A stretch of 21,278 nucleotides of DNA from Saccoglossus kowalevskii (lineage: Eukaryota > Hemichordata > Enteropneusta > Harrimaniidae), in the NCBI RefSeq assembly GCF_000003605.2, contig NW_003156735.1:703430-724707 (forward strand). Direction: 5' to 3'. A program made the position numbers and the translations under genes. Below the pieces are notes generated by a model, which worked only from the letters and a program-made list of their open reading frames with translations, was not told where the DNA came from and did no database searches. Shown one piece after another: positions 11,201 to 18,900 of the stretch. How positions within the stretch are numbered: the stretch's first letter is position 1; every line of letters begins with the position of its first letter.

Positions 11201-14200
11201 AACAGAAATTTGTGGTACCGGGATCTGGGGAAGCAGCTTTGGGATCAGGTTGGAGGCATTTGGTCTTATCCCTCACACTTTGGGGTCTGATCCCGAAACG
11301 ACACCGACCAGGTAGCGTTTAGTCCAGCGAATAGTGTTGCATAAGATTTACTCCACCCACCAACGTCCGCCCATCAACACCGTCCGCCCATCAACACCAT
11401 CCGCGCATCCTGTGCCCCACTCAACACTCGGCTGGACAGGGAGAGACGTGCCAACAGGGTTGCTTTGGATCCAGGCGCCTGTGATCCCATAAGAGTTGAA
11501 GCAACTGTAAGTGGTTGCCTTAGGATCGAGGGTGGGGGTATATACATTGTATCACTAGGATCGATGATACTCAGCATCACCCCAACGACGTGGCTCACCG
11601 AGGCGCAACGTGTGCCCTGACCTGAGAGCCCTGCCCCGAAATCGGAGGCTTGGCTGCCAGCATCCCCATTGGCATTCAGTGCCTGAGGTCCCAGAGAAGA
11701 CCCGGTGCAACTAGCCTGAGCCTAGCAACTCACTTTAACAGATTTTTACTGGACGCGCGACCTTGCTATGAAAATACGAGCGACACGGTCAGTCTCAGCA
11801 ATTTTGCATGGCTCTGAAAAACATCCCAGGCCTCAGAACTCTAGTGAATACTTACGCAAGGCAAAAACCCAAACCTTGCACGCAGTCATGGCAAAATAGC
11901 ATTTCAGATGCGGGTTATATGCTGGTAAATTCTGATTAAAACCACTGCACAGTTGCCTCGAAAAACGAGGAGACAAAACTGGCGGCGAGCCTCTGGTGCT
12001 GTCATTACATCTATCTATTTCTAAATACATTGGTAAAACTTAAAAATGAACACGACATGCAGGAGGGAAGCGAAATACAGTTGGAAAAGGTGACGCAAAG
12101 AAACCAACAACGTGGATAAATTGTGTCGCAGTGTTTGTTTTTCTTTGTTACACATGTACATACAATGGGGGAAATCGACATGGGGGTGAAAATAATAAAA
12201 AAAACTTATCCTACCAGCCACAGTGTCGGCTACCGTGGCGGCGGTAGCAACTCAAGCCAAAAACTTGGACAGGAAAATGCAGGCTTTCCAGGCAGAGCTG
12301 CTAGACTTCATCCCCGTCGGTGAAGAGATAAAGAAAGAGTGAATATGAGGGGATGACGGTCACGTAGTTTGTGGCGTAAGGGAAAAAAATCTTGGGGTCA
12401 TGGGGCTTCCCCTGACCTAGATTTTATCTCTCCGTCATTGGCAGAATACCAGATTAATGCCTACAGTTCAAAATAGTCATTTTGACTGACCGGAGTCTAT
12501 GGTGGGTAATTGAACGTAGTGAATTTTTGTAATCCAGTCTGAAATTCTCAGATTACAGTAATAAAAACACTATTGCTGTACAACTTGTTTTTTTCGTGTA
12601 CCATTTGAACACACACAGAATAATCACATTTAATACACCATAGACCTTACCACAATACCAAATTGTAGCGCATTATGAGATAGCTTTGACCGAATCAAAC
12701 ACAACCTACATTAACTATCCCACAATGCACTAAAATTTAGAATTGGTATATGGCCTATGGTCATGTGATAAAATGTAAAACACATTGTTTGTCTACCTTA
12801 AATTCCAATGTGTGCTGAGCACAGACTGTAATTTAAGTATTTTGTGTTTACTTACTGCAGGTACAAACTTTCCAAGGACATAAACAACTATAAGTAGAGA
12901 GAGAACAACACCAGCTGACACCCCCGTACTATAGTAGAATAGAGCACTCCTGCATGGAAACATTAAAGATTCGTGTGATTTAAAGGCAATCTAGTGCAAA
13001 CACCATTAATCCAAGATAGAAAGACAGTGCTACTCTATACCATATTTGCTCTATTTGAGGTGCATCTTAAAAAGAAACACTTATCAGTTGCATTTATTGT
13101 ATACTTAATTTGAACATAGACACAGCTCTTTTATTTACAGAAGTGCATGTGCTATCTACAAACGAAAGACAGCATTTTTCCTAGTACTCCACCACTTAAA
13201 CAAGCAGATGAACTACAAATATAGCAAATATGATGAACACATTTTGATTCATTTTACATTTAGAGATAAAGAGACCATTCAAAAAAATGTAATTATTATA
13301 TAATTTAAATTAAAGGCAGGGTGGAACAGACAGGAAACGCATGCATATATTTTTATACTCACTTGCTAAGCCGGTTTGCTTGAAAAAACAAGATTAACCC
13401 TAAAATGAAGAGACCAAGGTACCTTGGATCAATCACTGTGAACAAATAAGAACAAAATAAAATAAGAACAGTGCATGGAAGCAAATGTCACTATGGTGTC
13501 CATAAAACTTAGTGATTTTCCACACAAATATAAGTAGATCCCAAATACACGTATATCTCCATACAAAAATAATGTAAACATTATACGCAAGTGTTCCAAA
13601 TATAGACATCTGTACAGCATTCCATTCACTAAGTGCCTAGGTGCATTGCTAGTAATATCTCATTCCCCATTCAGATTTATAAAACATCCCATAATATGGG
13701 ATGTCATAGACATCTATGTATCATTCCTCACTAAAAGTATATATGCCTAGATACACTGCTAGTAATATCTTATTATCGATTTAGATTTATGCAAACATCA
13801 CATACTGGTACCATGGGATGTGATTGACATCTATGTGGTATTTCACTTTCTATAATCTAGGTACAGTGCTAGTAATATCTCTGATTTATGTAGTGTCACA
13901 TACTGAGATGTCATAAGGCATCTTTTTTCGAAATAAAATGTATTTATTAGCCAGTTTGAAAGGTGCATGCAGGTAATAACTGCAATAAGTAATTGCTAAA
14001 GTTATGACATTTTCAAAAAATCAATCAAAGTTATGCTCAAATAAATGACCACAGAGGAAAATTCCAAAGATTGTACACAAGTATTGGTAGGTCTCATACT
14101 TATAAATAAATAGAATTCCATACAACATTCCAAGAGTAAATGCAGAAGTTCACACATAACAAATTTAATAAAGTCTGAATGTCCTATCGCATCTATAGAA

Positions 14201-17200
14201 AATAATCAGAGTGGACAATTTCACAACAAGTTTTTTATCCTAGCTGTTTTGAAAAAAACATTGCCTATTTAAATAACCAGTTGCAGTTGCATGTCATTTG
14301 ATCCAAATACTCTTGAAACCTATTTCCAAATTATTGTGATATTATAACTATCATATTTCAATGCTTCAAACCTAGTGTTTTAGCAAACTTCTGTTTCAGA
14401 ACATCAACTATTTTGGCTACACGAGAAATTAATTCACCAAGAAAATATAGTGCTACATTCATTCCATAATCGTGGAAAGTAGTAGGACTCACTTTTATTT
14501 ACAGGTATCAATATAGATTCAATATGTACAGAAGAAAAGTAAAATAAACATACTTCGTAACTTTGTCTTGATAGTTGTGTTACTGCCCTCCAGTCCAAAG
14601 CAGGTCTTGGTAAAAGGGGAGAGTTTCAAGTGTTCTGTTGATGGATGGTACGACGAAACACTTAGCCATAATTGTTTCCACGCTTGTGTCAATGGGTTAG
14701 GTGTTCCTTTTAAAATATGTACCATGGTTTCATTCTCGGCTACAATTAGATTATAATTATTGACCCCTGACACTGGGTTGAATGACACCTGTGATATAAA
14801 AAAAATGGGTGGCAAAAACTGAACAAAAACAAGTCATTGTCAATGACATAGTCCCTGTATTGATAAATATAGATGCAAAATATATGTATGACCTAATGTG
14901 TGACATATGTGCAAAGTTTAAACTTGAACTCAATGGAACTGCATTTGTTTTAGAGAAGATGCTTGCCAGTCAGCCAAAGCATATGTGAGATATGGCTGGA
15001 TGCATGCATGCATGCTCACACATTGAGGTCAATCCATAAGTTTTCGGACTTTGTTTGAACAGGGATAAACAAGATGGTTTTAAGAAGCTTTCAACCAAAT
15101 AGAAAAAAAAATATTAATTTTGGTATACTAAATTTCTTCCAATTATTTTTACATGAATAAAATTTTAATTGTCAAAGGAAAAATTAATGAAAAAGACTGG
15201 CAAAACATATTACATGTATGCTCCAAGATGTAAAAGCTCCACAAATGTAGGAGAATGCAATTTAGGTTTTTTTTATAAACAGTTCCAGTGTTCTCCCCAG
15301 AAAAATGTCTCAGAATAAGGACAGGCTTGCATGGATAAAATTGTGTCTTTATTTTTCAACAAATTTATGTACAAGATTACATAAATCTGCTGCTGTGTGC
15401 TTTCTATGTAATGTTGATTCTTCTGACTTTCATGGAAGCCTAGTGGTCTGCAGCATTTGAGAACGCCGTGATTTTCTTTGCTTCCCACTTCTAATGACAC
15501 ATGGCCTTCTTGTGCATCTCCGAGTGTGCGCGTTTATCGATAGCATATTTCGTAATAATTATACATGGCATAGAATTCCACACCAAAGAACTATTTCTGG
15601 ATGATTTTAAGTTGAATTTTCCATGTATGTGACACAGCATTTCTAAAATATAAGAAATAGTGGCGAATCAATACATGTATTTAAAACATATCATCACGAT
15701 CAACACGAAAATAAACAAATTGCTGCCATTTTGAAAAGTCGCTAAACTTTATTAAAATCTAAAAAATTGCCACGATAAAATTTACCCAACTATTTCAAAA
15801 CACAATACTAGTATCAGTTATTTTGATAAATTATCGCCAACAATTTTTGAACTTCCAGAAAGAAAAGGCATTTCCAAAAAAAATGTTTTGATGATCATCA
15901 AAAAATGAAGCCATACAAAAGTTCACTAAACTAGGTCAAAATACGCTAAGTAAAACGCTACAAATAAATACTTTTTTTACCTTTGCTATCAGATGTTTCT
16001 CTTAGCCACGTATATTTTGTTGTCCATTGTGCATCAAATCCAGACTTTCTTTTCTTTGCACCTTTTGTTGTAACATCATCTTGGACACGTTTAGTACCAC
16101 AGCCGACAGGGGTACCGGCGATCGCATTGCTGGTGGGTTTATCGCTTGGAACCTGGGGCCCAGCAGAGCGTTCTACGTGGAACCACAATGTAATATATTT
16201 CTGCTGCTTGACATCGTTGCTTCTTCCAGCCAAATATGCTACTGAGAAAATGCTCGCGATTACCCCCATTAAATAGGGCGAAAGTGTTTATTGTCAAAGT
16301 ACAAAGCTGTATTAGTCCATTGTCTTTGCGAAATCACAGTTTCCATTCACACCCGATTTGGCTCACAGTACCGGACGCTGATGACGCTGACTAACAGGTT
16401 CGCACATGTATTTACAAGCTAAAACAAAGAGTAACAGAAAATGCCATAGAGTAGCAGGCAATCTCTCAGAGAAGCTGCATAAATAATAGAGTAGCCGCCC
16501 CGCTACGCTAAATCGCTTTGGGGAGAACACTGCTATTTTCATTCACTTGATATCAGTATTATGTAGACCACCATCTTGATTCTCCCGCAAAGGATTATGG
16601 GTAAAGTACTGTAAAAGGGTTAATTATTCACTGGGTCAACAAGACTGTTGAACACAAGCACCTGTGGACCTTAACCAAGGTTTCCCAAAGTCACTTTCTT
16701 TTTTCTTTTTCTTTTTCGCTTTCTTTTTTTTTCATCGTCATTTCGTTAGCAAAATAGAATAAGTTTGGAAAATAAAATAATTGAAAAGAAAGTTGCGTAA
16801 AGTTATCATGGAAGGTAAAAAGAGAGGAGATAGGACGCTACTGTTCTCCCTTGTTCGATGATCGTTTCGATTTATTTACTTGGTAAACAATTCCGTAATG
16901 CGATTATGTGAATAATTAATATTCGGGTCGGCTCAATTCGAACATAACAAATCTTGCTGCACCAGTAAAACTATCAAGCAAGACAGCAACATAACCATAA
17001 CCCAACATCTTTCCCTATTTGAGTATTTCAATCGCGGACAATAACTGTAAAAATCTTTAAAATAAAATGAAAAATATGTATTTATATGCTCATATCAGAA
17101 AACCGACACAACAATAACTGTTCGTGATCACACCAGGGTTCTAACATCGCACCACCTTCCATATGATCACACACACAAGGTATTTATAAGTATATTTGTT

Positions 17201-18895
17201 GTGTCGAGGCGGTAACAAAATGGCGAAACTATTGCGAAAAAATCTCGTTTTTTTCACCATTGCATATCACCGCATACAAACAAGACAAAGCTTACCTGAA
17301 AGTGCCTGACATAAAGTCCCACTTGAGCTTTTTAAATACCTGGGAGACAACCGGGTGTGTAGTTTTTTTGTCTTTAAAAATGGAACAAGTTTACGTGCAG
17401 AGATCGAGCAGTGTATCATCCGCTCACGCTGGAAAACAACTGACGAGTGTTTCGTTTCTGGTGTCAGACCTTGTCAATAACCTATGACGTCACGTGAACC
17501 TTTCTGCGCATACACTCTTCCGTCTCATCGATGATGCGCAGTGCCACTCGTGGCGGTGATTTTTTTTTTCCAGTCACGAAAAATGTGACTTCATCCCATT
17601 TCGCTGAGTAAATAAGCGGTACTGGTGACGGGGTAAAACGAAATATATACAATAGCAATAAGGCGATATTGTCAGCTTGAAACAAAAGAAATAAATCGGA
17701 TTAAAAGTCATCCTATCTCCTCTCTTTTTACCTTCCATGACAGTTATGACTCATGTTTTTCCGACTAACGCTTGACTGACAATAATGCTGACATGGAACG
17801 TAGGATAAACACACATTGTTTGCGACAGGAAGCTTATCACCCTTTATGGTAGAATCGTCAACAACAGATAAACATTATGCAAATATCCATGAAACGGAAG
17901 TTGCAGTTATTTGTGTTACATGTAGCATTTAAAACACTAATTTGAGCAGCGTCTTTCCGAAATTTTGATCTTTTGAAAAGCCGGGATGATGTATCAGGGT
18001 GAAAAGTAACCGTTTTATGAATTTTTGAAAAATCTAGAAAAAAATGAAAATTTCTCTTTTGGCTACCTTAAATGCTGTCCAAAAGTTTCGTGAAGCATAC
18101 TGACATGTAGTTGAAACACCCTCTGCTACGAAACACCGGGCAAGACCTAGCAATCATTGCTGAAGCTGAATTCAAATTTATTTAGTAAGTAAAATTAAAT
18201 ACCTACATACATACCTCCACACTACCAAAAATATAAGCATATTTGGAGAGTGTACTAGTATCACCCGGATAGCAGTATACAACAAATTCATTATCACCAA
18301 CAGTGATTTCTTTATTCAGCTCAAGTACTTTAACTACGGATTAGATAGAAAGTTATTTACAATAAACCGTAAAATTATGTATGTTACACAGATATCATTC
18401 GAATATCGTTTGAAATAAATAGAACACGTGACACCTCTCACCAGCTCCTTGTACTCACGCAAACACACACATGTGCTATTTCCGTGTATTGAATACGTTG
18501 GCAATGATTGAAAACACCAGAAAGGGACAAGTTTAAATGTTTGTATTAACACAACATAAACGGAACAATCTCACAGTGAATATATGTTTATAGACGACTT
18601 GGGCCACACCCACATCGGGGTGTCGTACTTAGCAGAGCAGTCGCTTCGCTGCTATCTATTGAAAGTAAGCCTCAAAGACCCGTTGGATTCATGTATGATT
18701 TATCACGTGAAACTTTTTTCGTTTACAAAAGTAATTCAAATACAGGTTCTACGTTATATTTCGGCGTACCAGGCTCTGGTAATGACCATTTAAATACTCA
18801 CACTTTTTCCCGTTATGTTGAAATTCGGCAAACGAATTGTAAAAACTGCAAAGTATGACGGAAACAGACAGCAGCCTGCAGACAGCTAGCGCCAT
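5124..18895 (-). CDS. nemp1: NEMP1/TMEM194-family nuclear envelope integral membrane protein, 8 coding exons, complete
   Basis: The CDS is join(5124..5286, 6501..6662, 8927..9282, 12856..12949, 13363..13435, 14554..14788, 18215..18333, 18802..18895) on the minus strand, 1296 nt or 431 residues. All borders are GT/AG and all phases agree. The order is: signal peptide at about 1-23 ([15 protein letters not shown]...), lumenal domain at about 24-150 with possible N-glycosylation at N90 (NET) and N141 (NTT), and membrane segments near 154-170, 184-203, 209-227, 244-262, 275-291 and possibly 294-314. The nucleoplasmic tail follows, with LTEEEY at 335-340, SPDC at 361-364 and an acidic end (DDEEEEE). 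Family landmarks recognised are FYYSTG, FGWSFS and [15 protein letters not shown] proteins sit in the inner nuclear membrane. In animals they support nuclear envelope stiffness and fertility, and the vertebrate tail is reported to bind Ran. A second family member (NEMP2) exists in vertebrates, so the exact orthology label is inferred. Confidence 0.95.
5800..6007. mobile_element. MITE, Tc1/mariner-like, TA target duplication
   Basis: This 208-bp non-coding element has imperfect inverted ends. The left end reads CTGTAAAGGGGGTAATTATT, and the right end reads, on the other strand, CTGTAAAATGACTAATTTTC. It is flanked by TA on both sides (5798-5799, 6008-6009), as expected for Tc1/mariner insertions. 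Inside is a perfect inverted repeat with 22-bp arms (5817-5838 and 5863-5884, 24-bp loop). A second copy of the left end is at 16609-16635. It lies in nemp1 intron 7. Confidence 0.7.
6259..6284 (+). repeat. (GGAC)n microsatellite
   Basis: About six units of GGAC, followed by GGCTGGCTGG, end a repeat-derived block. The block from about 6030 shares GGTCATCTTTGATC and a related following pattern with 5694-5770. This suggests two copies of one dispersed repeat, with the MITE between them. Confidence 0.7.
6501..6662 (-). CDS. nemp1: nemp1 exon 7: start of nucleoplasmic tail
   Basis: The acceptor CTCAAG leads into [16 protein letters not shown] and runs to SRLDSPS plus AG, before GTACAA. The LLTEEEY and SPDCDAWK blocks are nearly identical to vertebrate NEMP1 as I remember it. 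The donor (GTACAA) is weaker than the others but gives the correct phase into exon 8. Confidence 0.94.
7202..7672. repeat. Tandem repeat, three copies of about 157 bp
   Basis: Units begin at about 7202, 7359 and 7517 with TATGTAATATCAA. They share AACAAGAAGTCGAAAATATC and ACCAAAAAT...ATTCACCAAAA. Copies 1 and 2 are very close, while copy 3 has a short deletion and diverges at its end. A GAC/ACG-rich tail follows at about 7722-7758. It is non-coding and lies in nemp1 intron 6. Confidence 0.9.
8110..8370. repeat. Imperfect direct repeat, period about 175 bp
   Basis: GTTGATGAGGT(C/T)GGATTTCC starts at 8116 and again at 8291. Each copy is followed by a GAAATTC/GGAATTC-type word and CTGTATATGG. 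Between them lies a palindrome, CCTGGAAATCCAGG (8226-8239). The family was not recognised. Confidence 0.6.
8465..8620 (+). other. Short cysteine-rich open frame, coding status doubtful
   Basis: This 51-codon frame begins ATG GCC CAT and ends TAA. It contains six cysteines ([32 protein letters not shown]). It lies antisense inside nemp1 intron 6. The opposite strand is also open over the same bases, so chance is a real possibility. No family was recognised, and no promoter or splice signal supports it. Confidence 0.15.
8927..9282 (-). CDS. nemp1: nemp1 exon 6: central multi-pass region
   Basis: This is the longest exon (118 codons plus 2 nt). It runs from the CTTCACAG acceptor to the GTAAGT donor. 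It contains [22 protein letters not shown] and NLIQW, the strongest NEMP signature in the window, and ends at HRR plus TG of a Trp codon. The open frame extends a little upstream into the intron, but the acceptor and the match to the family place the border at 9282. Confidence 0.96.
9658..9913. repeat. DIRS right inverted terminal repeat with outer extension
   Basis: From about 9681 inward it is the inverse of 12312-12526 (shared words: GATTTTATCTCTCC, TCTTGGGGTCAT, CAAAATAGTCATTTTGAC). The outermost 25 or so bases (CAGAGGGTTCTCCGAACCCG) are absent from the other end. Unequal ends of this kind are typical of DIRS-1. This copy also carries about 20 extra bases near 9855-9875 that are missing in the partner. 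Confidence 0.85.
9939..9967 (+). repeat. G-rich tract with 16-base G run
   Basis: GGGTTGGTTGGTTGG is followed by an uninterrupted run of 16 G, lying between the right terminal repeat and the internal complementary region of the DIRS element. It could form a quadruplex, and its exact length may be an assembly error. Confidence 0.7.
9971..10094. repeat. DIRS internal complementary region
   Basis: Two abutting segments make up this 124-bp region. Positions 9971-10022 are the inverse of the right outer end (9661-9717). Positions 10027-10094 are the inverse of the left outer end (12459-12526). They meet at AACCCTCTGCCTAAATTCAC. In DIRS-1 this region is thought to template the joining of the two ends during circle formation. 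Confidence 0.85.
10433..11165 (-). pseudogene. Decayed DIRS tyrosine recombinase
   Basis: Pieces in order are [19 protein letters not shown] (end of the core-binding domain), [14 protein letters not shown] (catalytic Arg in ASGR), [30 protein letters not shown], a frame change after TFQAGR, then ARWI, HQV with an Arg just after (the H-x-x-R box, broken by an indel), and [21 protein letters not shown] with the likely nucleophile Tyr. It ends [16 protein letters not shown] and a TGA stop. Stops also occur just before the first piece and before LTWK. Family patterns were recognised from memory of DIRS recombinases. The gene cannot make an intact enzyme. Confidence 0.8.
11170..12311 (-). other. 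DIRS body, no recognisable domain
   Basis: The intact element would have gag and reverse transcriptase/RNase H here. I found only short open frames (for example 11374-11598 and 11833-12030, minus strand) with no convincing motif. A short tandem duplication of GGGCGGACGGTGTTGAT-like words lies at about 11366-11402. Most of the coding body is deleted or too decayed to read. Confidence 0.5.
12312..12526. repeat. DIRS left inverted terminal repeat
   Basis: This is the partner of 9658-9913 in inverted orientation. It ends GAACGTAGTGAATTT, which recurs inverted in the internal complementary region at 10027-10041. Confidence 0.85.
12637..12761. mobile_element. Foldback (MITE-like) element
   Basis: Imperfect inverted arms of about 47 bp (12637-12683 and 12715-12761) surround a 31-bp spacer. 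Shared words are ACCATAG at the tips, ATACCAATT/ATACCAAATTG, TAG(C/T)GCATT and GATAG. It is non-coding and lies just inside intron 5, outside the DIRS element. No clear target duplication was found. Confidence 0.6.
12856..12949 (-). CDS. nemp1: nemp1 exon 5: FYYSTG motif and second membrane segment
   Basis: This 94-nt exon has a CATGCAG acceptor and a GTAAGT donor. It encodes [15 protein letters not shown] followed by a hydrophobic stretch ending KFVPA. FYYSTG is a hallmark of the family. Intron 5, which follows, contains the DIRS element. Confidence 0.94.
13363..13435 (-). CDS. nemp1: nemp1 exon 4: first membrane segment
   Basis: This 73-nt exon lies between a TTCACAG acceptor and a GTGAGT donor. 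It encodes the [15 protein letters not shown] membrane segment, equivalent to FDPKLFLVFLLGLML in the human protein. It needs one base from exon 3 (making Met) and two from its own end plus one from exon 5 (making Lys). Confidence 0.92.
13634..13921. repeat. Tandem repeat, three copies of about 110 bp
   Basis: CTAG followed by (G/A)TxCAxTGCTAGTAATATCT recurs at 13637, 13747 and 13857, an even 110-bp period. Each copy contains a related (G)ATGTxAT...CATCT block. Copy 1 has a small palindrome (CATCCCATAATATGGGATG). Copy 3 is shortened. It lies in nemp1 intron 3. Confidence 0.85.
14554..14788 (-). CDS. nemp1: nemp1 exon 3: lumenal domain
   Basis: The acceptor ATATCACAG leads into [14 protein letters not shown] and runs to TTIKTKLR plus one base, before GTATGT (phase 1). 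It includes [11 protein letters not shown], which matches the YSTKTCLKVE block of vertebrate NEMP1. It pairs in phase with exon 2 and skips the hAT-borne exon lying between them. Confidence 0.9.
15286..16532 (-). mobile_element. hAT-superfamily element, deletion derivative
   Basis: The 14-bp inverted ends are perfect: CAGTGTTCTCCCCA at 15286-15299 and its inverse at 16519-16532. CAGTG ends are typical of hAT elements. The 8-bp flanks (AACAGTTC and CTATTTTC) share only their last bases, so the target duplication has decayed or a border is shifted. The element carries one recognisable coding exon and no catalytic core. It lies in nemp1 intron 2. Confidence 0.7.
15981..16269 (-). pseudogene. 5' exon of a hAT/ZNF862-like protein
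   Basis: A 96-codon open stretch begins ATG GGG GTA with a hydrophobic start ([14 protein letters not shown]) and ends [18 protein letters not shown] followed by RETSDSKG before GTAAAA. The basic KKRKSGF...W...Y.WL pattern is the usual lead-in to the zinc finger of hAT-derived ZNF862/ZMYM-like proteins. The following exons (zinc finger, RNase H-like core) are absent from the window, so this is a fragment. Its end phase does not fit nemp1 exon 3: joining it in would give an early stop. Confidence 0.55.
16609..16635 (+). repeat. Solo end of the 5800-6007 MITE family
   Basis: CTGTAAAAGGGTTAATTATT followed by CACTG closely matches the left end of the MITE at 5800 and is likewise preceded by TA. 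I see no matching right end nearby, so this is a truncated or diverged copy. Confidence 0.55.
16693..16734 (+). repeat. Polypyrimidine tract
   Basis: This is a C/T stretch of about 40 bases, mostly T with regularly spaced C, broken by a single CG step. It is non-coding and within intron 2. Confidence 0.7.
17220..17309 (+). other. Short open frame after an ATGGCG start, doubtful
   Basis: ATG GCG AAA opens 29 codons ([16 protein letters not shown]...) to a TGA, about 30 bases downstream of a TATTTATAAGTATA box. It is antisense to nemp1. It could be the leader of a promoter within the inverted-repeat segment. No family was recognised and chance is likely. Confidence 0.15.
17485..17497 (+). promoter_or_regulatory. 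Overlapping CRE and CACGTG E-box
   Basis: TGACGTCACGTGA contains a full palindromic CRE (TGACGTCA) overlapping an E-box (CACGTG). It sits inside the 30-bp-inverted-repeat segment in nemp1 intron 2. Use as an enhancer or internal promoter is inferred. Confidence 0.35.
18215..18333 (-). CDS. nemp1: nemp1 exon 2: lumenal domain
   Basis: The acceptor (CCGTAG) leads into 119 nt. The first two bases complete a Phe codon with exon 1, then [16 protein letters not shown] follows. The exon stops at GSVE before GTATGT, in phase 0. It aligns by position with the region of vertebrate NEMP1 that carries a conserved FCYTNV-like segment (here FVVYCYPG). Confidence 0.88.
18802..18895 (-). CDS. nemp1: nemp1 exon 1: start codon and signal peptide
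   Basis: The ATG at 18895-18893 follows ACAAAG and opens 31 codons with a hydrophobic leader ([11 protein letters not shown]) and an A/E junction that would suit signal peptidase. The exon ends in phase 1 with T before a GTGAGT donor. No upstream in-frame start was needed. The 5' UTR and transcription start were not determined, and a non-coding upstream exon is possible. Confidence 0.85.
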
Positions 18896-18900
18896 CTTTG
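18882..18900 (-). promoter_or_regulatory. YY1-like motif over the nemp1 start codon
   Basis: CAAAGATGGCGCTAGC, read on the minus strand, resembles the YY1 consensus (AAnATGGCG) and includes the initiator ATG. YY1 sites overlapping the first ATG are a known arrangement in housekeeping genes. No TATA box was seen upstream. Confidence 0.3.

Larger units (their letters stand above)
9658..12526 (-). mobile_element. DIRS-type tyrosine-recombinase retrotransposon, internally deleted and decayed
   Basis: In minus-strand order the element runs: left inverted terminal repeat (12526-12312), a mostly unrecognisable body, a tyrosine recombinase remnant (about 11165-10433), the internal complementary region (10094-9971), and the right inverted terminal repeat (about 9913-9658). 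This is the layout of DIRS-1-like elements. At 2.87 kb it is about half the usual length, and no intact gag or reverse transcriptase/RNase H was found. The body from 10100 to 11760 looks visibly more GC-rich than its surroundings. It sits in nemp1 intron 5, with its recombinase on the same strand as the host gene. Confidence 0.85.
16806..17740. repeat. 935-bp segment bounded by perfect 30-bp inverted repeats
   Basis: The arms at 16806-16835 and 17711-17740 are exact inverses (TCATGGAAGGTAAAAAGAGA then GGAGATAGGA). AGTTA lies directly outside the left arm and one base outside the right arm, a possible target duplication. The interior has no recognised domain. It may be an unclassified DNA transposon with short ends or a genomic inverted duplication. 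Confidence 0.6.

Noticed and set aside
11374-11598. Reverse transcriptase/RNase H remnant of the DIRS element
   Set aside because: The position suits it, but no frame gave a convincing domain motif.
12123-12323. Open frame of 66 codons, plus strand, inside the DIRS body
   Set aside because: It is antisense to the element, has no motif and runs into the terminal repeat.
15273-15500. Open frame of 75 codons on the minus strand as the next hAT exon
   Set aside because: It runs out through the hAT terminal repeat, and shows neither a zinc-finger pattern nor the transposase core.
15983-16276. Open frame of 97 codons on the plus strand
   Set aside because: It is the shadow of the hAT-borne exon on the minus strand, which has the recognisable basic KKRKSGF segment and a splice donor.
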